Below, in pieces: positions 9,882 through 21,945 of a DNA stretch of 64,000 nt. A model generated the notes under the pieces. It saw only the letters and a list, made by a program, of their open reading frames with translations, had not been told where the DNA came from and did no database searches. Position 1 is the first letter of the stretch. Each line of letters starts with the position of its first letter. The DNA is taken from NCBI RefSeq assembly GCF_035046485.1, contig NC_085137.1:318724739-318788738 (forward strand). The letters are read 5' to 3'. The translations under genes and the position numbers were made by a program. Source of the DNA: Aedes albopictus. Taxonomy: Eukaryota; Arthropoda; Insecta; Diptera; Culicidae.

Positions 9882-10600
9882 TTAAACGCTCAGGTAAGCC
9901 AGGAGGACGAATTCAAACTGACGATTGGAAAGTTTAGTCAAAGAATAAGAATATCAAGAATGCCCACTCCGCTGATGATCGGGGGACACTACTGCAGCGC
10001 TATCTGCGGATGAAAGTTCAACCGTCATGTGGTTGTGTGCATTACTGATTGTATGCGGATACCAAAACATACGCACGCCGCCTTCTCTTATGACAAATCA
10101 CGAACACTTTTACAGATACCTTCAATCTTGATACGCTTAGAGAGCGCCACTTGTCTTGCGCTTGACGTTTACATAGAAAAAGGCAAGAGAGGGCATTCTT
10201 TCTATTGTTATTCTTTGGTTGAGTGCTCACCAACTTACGTACAAAAACGGCCTACGACGCCTTGATTTGCCACTTTTTAGCACTTCTCCGACATCAGGGC
10301 CTAATGTAGCGCTAACATCGACTCCGACAATTACCTAGTGATGGTCAAACTGCGCCCAAAACTTTTCGTCATCTTCACTGTACGATACCGGTGACCGCTA
10401 CGTCACAATCTTTAGTAACTGAATGTCGCCTCAACATACGCGTAGAATCTCGAGGCAGCGGTTCCAAACGAGAATAAGCTCGATGTGGCCCCTCTAGAAA
10501 ACTGCTAGAGTTCAGTGAAATAATTATTGCATCGGATGATAGTCGGGATTTGAGAAACCGAACAGCATCTGGGAAAAGGCACATACAAAAAAGGGCGTTT

Positions 10601-12469
10601 TATTTTACACTAGATATGTGGTTTAAGTTCCCCTAAATGCTCCGCGTTTCTGTTCAATTTTTTGAACAAAATCAAGATGTCAATGGCTAGATCAACTACA
10701 AATCCATATTTTAGTTGCATTCAATAATTGTTCAAAATGTTCAGACTATCTATACATAAAACTGTTTCTGGTTTGGAGCTTCTCCGAAGCATAAAGTGCC
10801 ACCTTGGCTCCTGCTTTCGCCTAGTAGTAAAATGAGCGCCAGATTTCGCCTTTGAGATAACCGACGAAAGAGGTAAATCTGCCAACCACTTCAAACGAAC
10901 CAAACTGAGTAACGAATGGCTCACCGTTGACGGTGGCTGGGTGAAGGTACGGTTTATGAATGAATCTTCCTACCAGTCAAAGTGTCAGCCACTGTTGCGA
11001 ATACATCAAAATTGGACGGTTAGCCGCTTTGACCGTCGCAAAACTTTCGATACACGCTGTGCGCGCCCTGATGGATATGATGAATAGGAGGCAATATGTT
11101 TTAATCAAATTAATTACACCGAAGAGAGAAGCGCTCGGTAAAGCTTTGAACACCGTTTTGACCTGTGTATCTGCAGACCGTAAATTAAGTTCGTAGTCCT
11201 ACGAATACCAACCAACGGTTTCGTGAGCAAGACACATGAGTTTTACTCACCGGTGTCCATCTACCACCGAGCAATCTTTCAATTAAACTTCTGCTCTGGG
11301 ACGACAAAGAAACGATAAGCCTTTTTTTAATTTTTGTGTATGAACCATGGATAAGCCACTCAACATGACCCGCACACGGTGAAGACCTAACCCAAAGAGA
11401 GAGTGGAACTAATGCGCGCGGTGGCGGTAAGGCCCGGTGCGGATCCCAGCTGACGACGGCGCGATGATGGGGCTGTGTTTAGGTCAGCAGCGGATTCTTA
11501 CATAAATGAAACCAATGGCAGTAGATTAATTGGGAGAAACCGCATACTCGCCCAACGAGCTGCTGAAGAATCATATGCAATGTCCGGCAACAGATCTGGC
11601 AGTTGAATAAGATACGCGTTGTCGGGAGGACGCCACGTGCCAAGCCGTCTGCCGGCTGTGGTTTTCTCCGGTAATTGACACCAAGCAAACAACAATGTAT
11701 TTAGAATGAAATATGGCGAAAGCGGAATTTATCGTTCTGAGGTCAGTAACCGTTTCGTTTCGGCTTCGAACAAACAAATACGTAGGAAATTGGTGCTTTA
11801 AGGATCATTAATGAAATTTCCATTATGTGTCTCATTGTCAACAGCAGCGCCGCTCTCTGAGCTGCACCTTCACCCTCTTTTACCATAAATGTCAACCATA
11901 TATCAAATAATTAACCCCTCTGAGAAAAAAAACTAATCGAGCTAAAAAAGTCACTTCGTTTCAGTCGCATCGCATCGGGGTGCACCCCAAAAAAAAGGGA
12001 CAATAATGTTTACAGTTGTAAATAAGCATAATGAATTATTGAGGAAGGGGTTGGTGGCGGCCGTGGGTTACGTTAATTGTGCATTTAATGGCAACCGACC
12101 TATTTGGTCACACTTGTTGGTTGATGACAAAAGGGGGTGCGTCCCCTTTCTCAGGGTGAAAAACTTATGCATCATGCACATTGTTTTGGTGTTTGGTGTG
12201 GAATAAAAATCAGTAGATTAAGGACACGTGACTCATCTAGTGGGTTCATTTTTTAGTCCTTATTGTGAATTATAAAGGGAAAAGCGTTACTTATTTATTA
12301 TATTTGTTTCTGTGGTAGTTGAAGTCGTTGGTATTTTTTGATCAAACATTCAGTATTTTTTTCTATCAACGGCTATTCCTTGCTGTAACAAGATACAAAA
12401 TCAATATTTCGAAATTATTTAACAGCTAGTCATTGCTCCTGCCTGTATAAAAACGAACAATTAAGGCTA
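10601..12469. other. Unassigned region
   Basis: About 1.9 kb without a recognisable domain, SINE head or clear inverted repeat. The 10600-11700 part is closer to average base composition and could be old LINE debris. 11800-12250 looks single-copy. The short frames on both strands show no family signature. Confidence 0.5.
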
Positions 12470-12725
12470 TGGGCAAAACAATAGATTCTTATGTTGACAT
12501 TGCTTTCTATTGTGAATGTATTATGCAGTATATTTCAAAACTTGATTCTTTATAATGATTTCAATTGGTTTACATTAGATTTTATTGTTACATAGAAAAA
12601 TAATAGATTAACATTTTAATTCATTGTTACTTTTGGATTCAGCGTTCAAACCATTGGTTTACAATAGAATGAATCAGCTACATTGAAATGTACCGTTTTT
12701 TCAATGGCCTGAACGTTTAAAAAAC
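12470..12725. repeat. AT-rich CAATAG/TCTATTGT repeat region, copy 1
   Basis: Irregular repeats of short blocks such as AACAATAGA, TTCTATTGTGAAT, TTTTATTGTTACA and AAACCATTGGTTTA, in both orientations. The same vocabulary fills 16990-17610, so both belong to one fold-back-prone family. Confidence 0.5.
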
Positions 12726-12814
12726 CCTACTTTCGAAACAGTGTGTATCGATGACAGCCAAGTTTTTTTGTTATCAGCTTGGTCGTTGGCGGTAAAATTG
12801 TTCGAAGTATAGGT

Positions 12815-12876
12815 TCGTTTGCGGAAAATGTAGAAAATTCACGCTCAACTGCGTGAGTTTTCCACATTTTCCGCAC
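12815..12876. repeat. Short hairpin
   Basis: GCGGAAAATGTAGAAAATTC pairs with GAGTTTTCCACATTTTCCGC around a short loop. A weaker relative (GTGTGGAAAACGATGATTTT region) lies near 13937. Confidence 0.75.
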
Positions 12877-13039
12877 GAGAGTTAATATAATGTGCGGTGC
12901 TGTGTAAAAGCATATAACAGTAGCAGCATTTCAACAGGTTTGTATATTATTTTGTTTACACTTTTGCGGGAAGTTGAGTGGGCAGGGCAGGGCTGGTAGC
13001 AAAGCCTTTTTGAGTTGCCCACATCATACGGCTCACTCA

Positions 13040-13576
13040 AATAGGCATAAAAACCCTGCATCTTTTAAATACATATACACTAGACTGGGTCAACAAAGTC
13101 GATTTTTCGACTCATTTTTGCGTCCAAAACAACTGTGCAAAATTTGGGAGCGATTGGTTGCTTCCCCGTATTCCGTATTGCGATTGAAATTTGTAAAGAA
13201 ATTTAATATGGGGAAACGTGCTTTTTTGCATTTTTCTCATAAATTGTTTTTTTCGTCTAAAACGATCTAAATAATGACGTTAAAGTATAGCCTAGGATAT
13301 GCCGAAAAACTTTGCCAAAGACCGCAAAGTGATCCGAAATTTGTGAAAAAAGTTATAACGTACAGACCTAGGTACAGACTGTCCGGTGGTGCTTAACATT
13401 TAGCATGTAAAGGAATAACATCCATAATAAAATCTCAATTTTTAGCCTAAGTTTCCAGGCGAATAACTTTTTTCACAAGCGTCGGATCACTTTGAGGTCT
13501 TCGGCAAAGTTTTTCGGCATATCCTAGGCTTTACTTTAACGCCATTAGTTAGATCGTTTTAGACGAAAAATTTCAA
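13040..13576. mobile_element. Imperfect fold-back element, cut by a Helitron
   Basis: The strongest paired segments are 13245-13350 and 13455-13575: TTCGTCTAAAACGATCTAA, TAGCCTAGGATATGCCGAAA and AACTTTGCCAAAGACC, each with its complement in reverse order. The outer left part (from about 13040) is not mirrored, because the right end stops at the Helitron start. Boundaries are approximate. Confidence 0.65.
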
Positions 13577-13839
13577 TCTATATCTATCTATCTATCTATA
13601 TATATATATAAATGCAGTGGCATACGTGGGACCGCGCATAACTTGCGAACGGATGGTCCGATTTTGGTCGTCTTAGTTTTGTTCTGATAGTTTTCACCCA
13701 AGGAAGGTTTATGAGGCAAAATGAGAGTTTTTGAAAATCGATCTTCCATACATTTTGTGACCGGGGACTTGGTCTTGGCTAGAAACTTGAAACGTCAAAA
13801 AACGCAGTAGGCAAGACAAAGTTTGCTGGGTACAGCTAG
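13577..13839 (+). mobile_element. Non-autonomous Helitron-like element
   Basis: Begins TC within an (ATCT)n/(AT)n stretch. The body has GGACCGCGCATAACTTGCG and TCCGATTTTGGTCGTC. It ends AAGTTTGCTGGGTACAGCTAG with CTAG immediately followed by T, the rule for Helitron 3' ends (5'-TC...CTRR-3' between A and T). The GTTTGCYGGGT-CAGCTAG ending is a common insect Helitron signature (established knowledge). No Rep/helicase is encoded. Confidence 0.78.
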
Positions 13840-14377
13840 TTTCATTATATAACTGAAGTTCCAACCGATGCAAGGAAACTAGACGTAAAATTTAGCCGGA
13901 CAAGCCCAAGAATGCAAAGAATATTCGAATGAAAAGTGTGGAAAACGATGATTTTCCACATTTGGAAAGATTGTCTAATTCGCACGCAATTTAAGCAATT
14001 GCGCGATGATTATATGGAATCAACCTATTAACTACCATCCGCCTCCTACTCCTTCCATTTGCTGCCGTAAATAGTAAGATGGAGCCGCCTGGTATTTCAT
14101 TAGAACTCAAAGCGGAAAATGCCAGAGGTCGTATTGCCCCACCTCAAGGTGGCCCCCAACAGTTTTTCAGCACCCAAAACGTAACACTTTTTTAAATTGT
14201 TAATTTGATTCGGTAAAATTGATATCACGCGGATCAAAAGTTGGCGTCTCCTAGACAAATAAGTAAACTAACTTTCAAAACGCAAGACACCCTTAAAATC
14301 ATCTTAATCTTAGTTATAGGGCCACGTTTGCTAAGGGGGTGCATATTACTCCACCTACCCCTACACGTGCCAGTGGT
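13840..14377. other. No recognised feature
   Basis: Mostly unassigned. A small palindrome (CCACCTCAAGGTGG) lies near 14139. 14310-14377 forms an open extension of the neighbouring LINE frame, but its translation is not RT-like. Confidence 0.4.
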
Positions 14378-16135
14378 TGACCGCCGATGACATAAGCGTA
14401 GGTAATTGGTGTTCGTTTGCGATGGAATGTTATAACGTGACACTTTAGTAGACTCACCGTCAAAAAGTTAGTAGTACACCACTCGACGAAGGATTGGATA
14501 GAATGCTGTACCTGTGCACAATCCTGGAGGCAGCGAATTAGCACGTATAACTTTACGTCGTCTGCGTAAAACAGACGGATTCCTGGCGGAAGCACGCTGG
14601 ACAGATCATTGAGGAATATGGAAAACAATAATGGCCCCAAGTTGCTGCCTTGTGGAACTCCGGACAAGTTCGAAAACGGCTCCGATGTTTCCGATCCAAT
14701 TTTGACGACGAGCCTTCGATCCGATAAATATGATTTGAACCAGCGAACAAGGTCGTCAGAAACATCCAATTTTCCCAGCCGCGCGAGCAGTATTCCGTGG
14801 TCCACGCGATCGAAGGCAGATTTCAAGTCTGTATATACAGTATCGACCTGCATTCCGGAATCCAGATGACGCAGGCAGAATGAAATGAACTGAACGAGAT
14901 TTGTAGAGGTGGAACTCCTGGGATAAAAACCGTGTTGGTCTTCAGAGATGTAGTTTTTGCAGGAATTGAACAGCACATTATTCATCACGATTTCAAATAT
15001 TTTTGAGCAAGCACACAATGATGTTATTCCACGGTAATTCTCGATATTCTGCTTGTCGTTCTTTTTATACACAGGGCACATTATGGAAGACTTCCAGTTG
15101 GTAGGAAACTTACTCTGTCGTATTGAAGCGTTAAAAATCGACGCCAATGGATGAATCAAGGTTTCGCTGCACTTCTTGGAAATGCACGATGGAATTCCGT
15201 CAGGGCTGGCGTAGGAGGACTTCAGTTTCAAAATAGCATTTTTAACTTGCTCGGGCGTGATTTGTAACTGATTCAACGAACAAACATTGTTCAGCGTGCT
15301 TCTACACGCACGTTCGATTTGGGCAGGAGAAGAGGCAAAGGTGTTGAACGCGCTTTTGAAATGGTTTGCAAAAAGATTACATTTTTTTCTTGCCGTGCTG
15401 CTAACGTCATTTCTTAACCCTAAAAGGGATACCTTCATGGCCTCAGCTTCGTCACCTCGCTGAGTGTGTTCCATCAAAGACGAGCTCTGGAAGGCGCCTG
15501 GGGTCCAATGGACCCCAGGTATCTCTTTTAGGGTTAAAAACATCTCTACAGGTAAACCTTCTTCTTTCCGTTTCGAGTTGACGAATTTCCAGAACTGCTT
15601 GAAATTTCTGCGCAGATTTCGGGTGCATTGTTTATACAGAAAACGACTATAAAGTCGATAATTGTTACTTGCTCGGTTAAACAGGTGCTTGTTCACAGAG
15701 CACCGCCGACGTCTACAGTATCGACGAAGCATTTTAGATCTAGTCTGCTTCAATCGTCGAAAATGCGCGTTTCCCCACGGAGGATTAGGAGGTGGTCTGC
15801 GCAACGGAATGTGTTCTACCATGACGCTGTGCAGTTCGTAGTAAAAAAACTTAACAGCTTCATCGACGTCAGTAGCGGAATCGATAATGGACCAGTTAAC
15901 ATTGTAGAGTGCACCAGCTAACTCCGCATAATTTGCTCGAGAAAAGTCCAAGCTTGGGATATCAATCGGTACATCGACTTTGGGAACCGAAAGAGATAAT
16001 TCCGCTACATAAGGAGGGTGGTTCGTGTCCAATACGGAAAGAAGGTCATCAATCTCAGACAGTGGGTACCTATCCAGCAAGGTTTCGTTTACCAAAGCAA
16101 GATCTAACAACTTATTTGAATTATTTTTAGCCTTG
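14378..16135 (-). pseudogene. Jockey/CR1-type LINE: endonuclease end plus reverse transcriptase
   Basis: A long open frame (598 codons as called, 16110-14314). It begins in the last part of the APE endonuclease (LLDLALVNE, then NHPPYVAELSL) and continues through a basic linker. RT motifs then appear in order: IMCPVYKKNDKQNIENYRG, DQHGFYPRSSTSTNL, VYTDLKSAFDRVDH, SGVPQGSNLGPLLF and LFYADDVKLY. The YADD catalytic box is intact. The frame then runs off the element near 14378, at GGQPLARV, losing the thumb and C-terminal region. The 5' part (ORF1 and most of the endonuclease) is missing. A TTAA MITE (15418-15537) adds 40 in-frame codons between the linker and RT. It is not functional, despite few disabling changes. 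Confidence 0.9.
15418..15537. mobile_element. Small TTAA MITE, in frame within the LINE
   Basis: Inverted ends CCCTAAAAGGGATACCT and AGGTATCTCTTTTAGGG lie between TTAA at 15414-15417 and 15534-15537. A GGGGTCCAATGGACCCC palindrome is internal. The net addition is exactly 120 bp, so the LINE frame stays open. A related architecture (TTAACCCTC...GGGTTAA with GGGTCATATTGACCCC) occurs at 58309-58401. Confidence 0.85.
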
Positions 16136-16241
16136 GTGTATTATAAACTTTGGTACACAATGCAAAACTATCACCAAAAGTGTTTTCAACAATGCAGCGT
16201 CCAATAGTCACTAGTATCGCGAAAAAAAAATCCACGCAATA

Positions 16242-16413
16242 GGCAGCATCCATTTATTACGTAACGCTAAAATCGACATTTTTCGATCCCCCTCCCCCCT
16301 CCGTAACGCTTCTTTGTATGAAAACCCGAAAATTTTTGTATGGACCGTAACGCTCGGCTATACTCCAACCACCCCCCCCCCCCTAGAGCGTTACGTAATT
16401 TGTGAATGGCGCC
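16242..16413. mobile_element. Short MITE with C-rich tracts, copy 2
   Basis: Ends GGCAGCATCCATTTATTACG and complement GGCGCCATTCACAAATTACG. Flanks are AATA on both sides. CCCCCTCCCCCCTCCG and a run of about 13 C lie inside. It shares the ATTACGTAACGC core with 8318-8483. Confidence 0.82.
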
Positions 16414-16985
16414 AATATTTGAAGCAGGGAGAATAACCCCTACTCCCTGATTTGAACACAGGTTTCGGTATTAAACACGCCCATCCCTCAACAGTCACAA
16501 GGATGTCAAGCCGGTGCATCGAAGGAGTATGTTTCCGATGAATGCGCACGATCTGGATTGGTTCCGGCTGAATGTCAATATAAGCAAGGACTGCATGAGA
16601 ACCAAGTAATATAATGGTTTAATTGTAAAAAGAAAATCTAAATCTCCCTTCCTTTAATATAATTGCAATTGTGTCATTAACTTCTAGTGAAACATATTAC
16701 TGAATTACAACCATCTTTTGCATTTGGTCGCTTTGGAAGGTCTTTTAATATAGGATCGCTCTTTAAGCCTGGAACACATGCATGCGTTTGAGCCAAATTC
16801 TATGGTTATCCCATGGATTAACTATCAAATTCGACGCAATTGCATGCTGTATTCCACAAGCTGTTCATCAAGTGTCTATAAATGTTGCAATAATGGATAA
16901 GCACGCTGTAATGTTACTTTTGTATCTCATCACCCACTGAATGCAACTACATTAGTGGTCTAATAACATTTAGCGCGCTCGGCAC
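16414..16985. other. No recognised feature
   Basis: AT-rich spacer with a small hairpin (GCAGGGAG...CTCCCTG) near 16434-16460. Confidence 0.4.
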
Positions 16986-16989
16986 GGTT

Positions 16990-17612
16990 CCATCATGTCA
17001 ATTTTCAGTTTCACAATAGAAAACAATTTCCAAACCATTGGATTTAACATAAAAATAATGCAACACAATATGTTCTGTATCACAATAGAAACAATTCCAA
17101 AACAATTGAATCAAATGTGGAACCAGTAATAAAATCACTGGTCAAAACAATACGTTTACCGTACATTTAATTGTTTGCAACAATTCGAAAACATAAGAAT
17201 CTTCTGTAACACAATAGAAAACCATTTCTAAACCATTGAATTCAATGTATAAACACAGTTAAAAACAGAATGTTCTTGACATAATTAACTGTTCAAAACA
17301 ATACAAATACATAAAAAAAAACTACGGTATATTCCATTCCACGTATTGGCATTCACAACATTTCATTAACATTAGATTTTTTTGTTTTGCGAAAAAAGTT
17401 GTATGGAAAAAAGTCTTTTTTGTATTGGTACAATACCTTATAACCTATACAATTCAATGTGAAACGCTCATTCACATTTGATTCTATTGTTAGAAACATT
17501 TGATTCAATTGTTTTCTATTGTTATTTTAACATTGAATTCAATTGTGACAACATTATTTTCAATGGTTCTGTTACATTAGAATTCTATCTTTTTCTATTG
17601 TATTTTTAGCCA
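16990..17612. repeat. AT-rich fold-back built of CACAATAGAAAAC units
   Basis: The left half carries repeated CACAATAGAAAACAATT and AAACCATTGAATTCAATGT. The right half carries the mirror forms (TTGATTCTATTGTTAGAA, CAATTGTTTTCTATTGTT, ACATTGAATTCAATTGTG). Spacing is irregular at about 50-100 bp. The ends are not sharply defined. Confidence 0.6.
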
Positions 17613-17787
17613 GGTGATATTATAGATGAATGCACGAAACACTGTAATCCACCAAAGACATGTTCAAAAATTGAGTTTCTGCCAGCATTTCTCGAAATTG
17701 GACCTCTGTACGACGATGGGCTGAAATTCGTGTGGTTCTGTTTGCTCCCTTGAACAGTAAAGATAAAAGAACGGCAAATGATATGCA

Positions 17788-18177
17788 CACTCAGCCAAAT
17801 ACACTTACGATTTTTATAAGCCTTAACTTATGAAACGGCCTTTAAATAATTCTTAATGATGAGGATGAACTTCATCAGGTTACTCTATGACGCAAAATCG
17901 TCTCACAGCTTGGCTTTTATATATGTTTAGCAACATGATATTCTTATGTTTGGATGTTTGAGTGGATTAAACACAAGCACAGTGATCCCGATGTTCATGG
18001 ATCGAATCCAACCTGCATCATCTTAAGATTTTTGTGCTCTTTTCATAAGTTTACCTCATGAAATTTGTCCTAACAAGCAGGATTAATTGTCATAAGTAAG
18101 GTATTCTTATGACATCCATAATGTTTACTTATAGCAAAGGTATTTTGATGAATTTCGTTAATCTTTTTCGCTGAGTG
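17788..18177. mobile_element. MITE with CACTCAGC ends
   Basis: Left CACTCAGCCAAATACACTTA and right complement CACTCAGCGAAAAAGATTAA. The interior is rich in CTTATGA/TCATAAG blocks in both orientations. A TGGATCGAATCCAACC segment near 18000 resembles a B box but has no A box. Confidence 0.7.
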
Positions 18178-18565
18178 TATACTCTGTTTCTGGATCCATG
18201 CCTGATATAAGTTATTTAAGTTTCATACTTGAATAAAATACTAAATTCCAGCGTTATTTTTTTGTATTTGCCATCACTTTCGCTATCCTTTTTGGTGGCA
18301 TAATTCGCTCCTATTTGGATGAACCAAAAAACATGGCGCTGCCGTTCGGTTCCGCTCCCAATTAGTTCCGCATGTAAATGTCCACCCCGAAGCCTAAAGT
18401 GTGACCCTGACTTGATTTTTGGTCATCAGACACTCTCTGTCAGCACCCGTGTTGTTGAATATGCAGTTGCCGATGGCCTTAAAAGGAAATTGTACCACAC
18501 CAACTGTGTTTCGCAGTACATTGACTCCCTGATGAATTAATGAACCGACTTCTGCCGGGCCGTCG

Positions 18566-20724
18566 CACAGTGGCCGGAAGCCGGACAAAACCTCAAAAAT
18601 CGACTTCAATATTTTATTTTTCTAATATTTTTTTTCCATTATAGATACATCAACTAAGAAAACCCCAAATTTTCAAGTCATTTGGTCGAAAATTGAGTCT
18701 TGTAGATTTTTTCAAAGTTGAAGTTTTATGTGCTACAATATTAGTATTTATTGTCTTTATTTCATGAGCTTCCTTCATGAGTTCGTTGTAAAAGTTAGGA
18801 AGACTTGAATAATGTGACAATATTTTTTGTGTTTTTGGGTATGAATAACCATTACGTTTCAAGGATTGTTTGGAATTCAATCACAAAATTATTATGTTTT
18901 TACAATATGCAAACATATTGACTTTTATGAAATTTTGGAGAATAACTTCGTATTAAAAAGATCCAGTACTTGTTTAGGAAACATCTGAAAACGACGCCGT
19001 ATCCCGGATCTAACGTGCAATTTTGTCTAGTTTTTGGCTATATAGGTCACTGTTTGCGCATTTTTGCGCTAAGCGCGAAAAGAAATTTTTTTTCTATCAG
19101 GTCACAATGGAGCCGCATGGTTGTGGAGGAAGTGATATTGTTTGAAGTTTAAATTTTATCTGAACATAGTTCAAATTGACTTCAGAATACTAATAATTTA
19201 GTGTAATTTTCATTCTTGTAAGAAATTTTCACCAAGTCAGATGGTCATAAATGGTGTGGGGGGGGGGGGGGGGGGGTGTTCTGATAATGTAATGGCCACA
19301 GCTTCAACATTTGTTTTATTATTTTTTTTTCAATATTATTTTACAGAAGAAGGTGGGTGCTCCAGTTAAAAACAGTAAGCTGGAGAGAAAAGGAGTGATT
19401 CCTAAGTATGAATTTGCCTTTATTTACTTAGACACTACCTACATGTTGCTTCACTAGATACAACTAATTCTTTTGACCTTCAGAATATAAAAAAAATAAA
19501 ACAATCGTTAAAAAACATGTAAAAATAACTACAAATCATTGCTCACTGATTTTCTTAAACTAATCGTTTCTTCGATCTATTTTAATTGTTAGATTTGCGC
19601 AACAACCTTGGAAGAAATCTCTACACGAACTTCTATCGAAGTTTCAATTTATAGTGACACAAATTCGTCGACATCTACGCGTTTCTTTTCTACACGCACA
19701 TCGCTGCAGTTCAAAGCAACAATCATCTATAAACTATAAAAGGAAGTCACTAAACGGCGTAAAACGTAAATATTTTTCTGCGTAAATGTCGCTATCACCA
19801 ATGCAATTTTTGAATATTTTAATCGCAATTTTATGAAACGAATATTTTACGCTCTTTAGTGAAACCCCTTATATTTTTTTTTAACTTGAAGTTTTTTTGT
19901 ATGTTATTCATGCGGTTTCGTTTAACACATTGCTACTGAACGATACACAGAGTGATAAAGATTTAGAAAATATTTGCTGGAACTGAATTGTTGGTCAATA
20001 TGATTACCGATCTCTGATGATCGTTTATCAAAAACTCCCTTCAATATTGCGAATATGAATTGCCAATTCTTCATAGATAGGGTTGTTTCGGTTGCTTCCA
20101 CAAGTGATAGCAGAGATCGATGTACCTTGCAGCCCAAACTCGGAAGAGCATATATGAAGTTGTTGAAACGAGGTTGATAAAAAGCAGTTCAAATTTTACG
20201 CAGTTCATTATATTAGACTATCTGACCACATCATAACACACCTCCGTGTACCCACCTAATGTCACTTGGTCTATAGGCAGTCCCTGAGAATAGACCACGT
20301 CTTGTCAGCCAACATTGGTGTGTATCTGAATTGATCCATTGAAAGAAAATGTAGGTAAACGATGTTTTCTAATGATTTATGTAGTATTGGAGATTTTGGA
20401 TCATCCTAAATGCAACAAATACACAATGTAAGTTTATTTCAATACCAATACATGATTTAATAACCCCCAAATTAAAAGGTAAATCAAAATCTACCTTCAG
20501 AAAGCACATCGTGATAGCTTATTATCGATTATTTTTACATTCTTTCCATAATCAGCAGATTTCAAAATTTTGAACCACCCTAATATAGCAAAATCAAAAT
20601 ATATGAAAAGTTCCATATCAGAAATAGATTTGAGGAACTAAAATCATCATAACCTGTGAATTTCAGCAATTTTGGTTAACATTTGAGGTTTTGTCCGACT
20701 TTTGTATGGAGGCCCGCCACTGTG
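18566..20724. mobile_element. hAT-like non-autonomous element, 2.2 kb
   Basis: Ends CACAGTGGCCGG...GTCGGACAAAACCTCAAA-type: the left 18566-18600 is matched by the complement of 20680-20724 over roughly 30 of 35-45 positions. The flanking octamers GGCCGTCG and CGTCGTCG agree at only 6 of 8, consistent with an aged 8-bp duplication. No transposase-like frame lies inside. The poly-G run at 19258-19276 is internal. Confidence 0.6.
19258..19276 (+). repeat. Poly-G run, 19 bases
   Basis: Uninterrupted G homopolymer; its length may be unreliable in assembly. Confidence 0.9.
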
Positions 20725-21745
20725 CGTCGTCGTAAGTCTTCACGGCACAGATGCACCTCTCCCGACAGCACTCGAAGCGTGAAGCTGGGGAGTTGTCTTC
20801 TGAGGATCAACCCCCAAAAACAGAAACTTGTTGACCTGCGGCTTGCTTGGCGTGTCCGTGGTCTGCTGATCCTGGAAGAGCCTGAAGAATGGGTGCAAGT
20901 TTGGGCTGTAACCGTGTCGAAGAAGCGGTTTTTGGCTTTCGTTTTCACTGGCGCTATACAGTATTGGTCAGAACAGAACTATAAGTTTTGATAATACAGT
21001 TATCGAGATCGAGTCGATTAAATTTCAAGTTGCCAAAATCAAATGAACGAAATTCAGAAGAAACAACTGTTATACCGAAATATTGTAACAGAGTCCCATA
21101 TATAACTGTAAGCTTTGGCCTATCAAATTATGTGAGTTGTCACTGTATTGACCAGCACTGTACTGCAACTCCCAGCTGCAGCTGTGATCCAATATGAACC
21201 TGTTGCTCCTGTTGATCAATGTAAGTAGGAAGGCTGTACGTACATATGGTCGGTAAACCGCAGACTGATTTTTATTGTAAGTTAATTGACTGTTCGGTTA
21301 GTTGTTTTTTGTTTCAGTCCGGACTTTCGATTTTCACTGAAGGCATCCTTGTGTGAGATCTTGTTAATTTGATCATTTTTTCTTCCCTGTCCGGAGCCGT
21401 GTAGCTTTGCGGTAGGAATAATTTTTGATTCGAAACAAACGATGTAGGTCTGTCGGGGAATTGTTGGTGGTTTTTATTTTCGGTAAGCGTATTTCCTTCG
21501 CTTGTTTTTTAAGCTTTCTCATTGATGGGTTGGTTACATTATTTTATTCCCTTGCGGTCAATGGGACATCCCGGGTGGCCAAGGTGTTGGACTGTTGCAG
21601 ATCGTAAAATTATTTTGAGGTTTTCGCATTGTGTCGGATGCAACAGTAAACCACAAGCGGAGATCAAAGAATAATAGTCACTGTTTTATTGGATAATATT
21701 TGAAATCATTATGTCTAGTCTCCGAATAATCGATGTTCTCTTATT
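20725..21745. other. No recognised feature
   Basis: 20725-20950 is of higher GC and open on both strands, continuing DNA seen left of the hAT-like insertion (18319-18565), but shows no recognisable family. The rest is AT-rich. Confidence 0.4.
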
Positions 21746-21832
21746 AGGGGTGATACACAAATTCTGTCACGCAAAAATCGACCTTTTTTAAGCCACTCCC
21801 ACCCACCTATGTCACACTTTTTGTATAGGACC
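21746..21832. mobile_element. Partial C-rich-tract MITE (half copy)
   Basis: GTCACGCAAAAATCGACC and CTATGTCACACTTTTTGTAT match the left half of the MITE at 44957-45122. The right half is missing. Confidence 0.65.
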
Positions 21833-21945
21833 TCAATAATTATAACATAGGATTACCCGAGGAAACACTTTTAAACCAAAATCGTTGGAGTTTGTCTATT
21901 TTTGCCTTACTCCTACACAACAATGTACTGAATGGCTATATATTA

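Larger units (their letters stand above)
9220..10600 (+). pseudogene. RTE-type LINE, endonuclease region, degenerate copy
   Basis: Translation gives MGWWPIDEKM, then (after the SINE) INVFSPHSGSTDDDKNAFYA, then (after the small MITE) SQEDEF and KLTIGKFS. Near 10320 come NIDSDNYLVMVKLRPKL and LEAAVPNE/LDVAPLENC. These match, in order, the same regions of the better RTE copy at 26220-28865 (minus). They are the second half of an APE-type endonuclease plus the linker to RT. Stops and frame changes are frequent, and about 300 bp between 9950 and 10250 are not alignable. The 5' limit is uncertain; 9100-9220 may also belong. Inactive. Confidence 0.85.
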
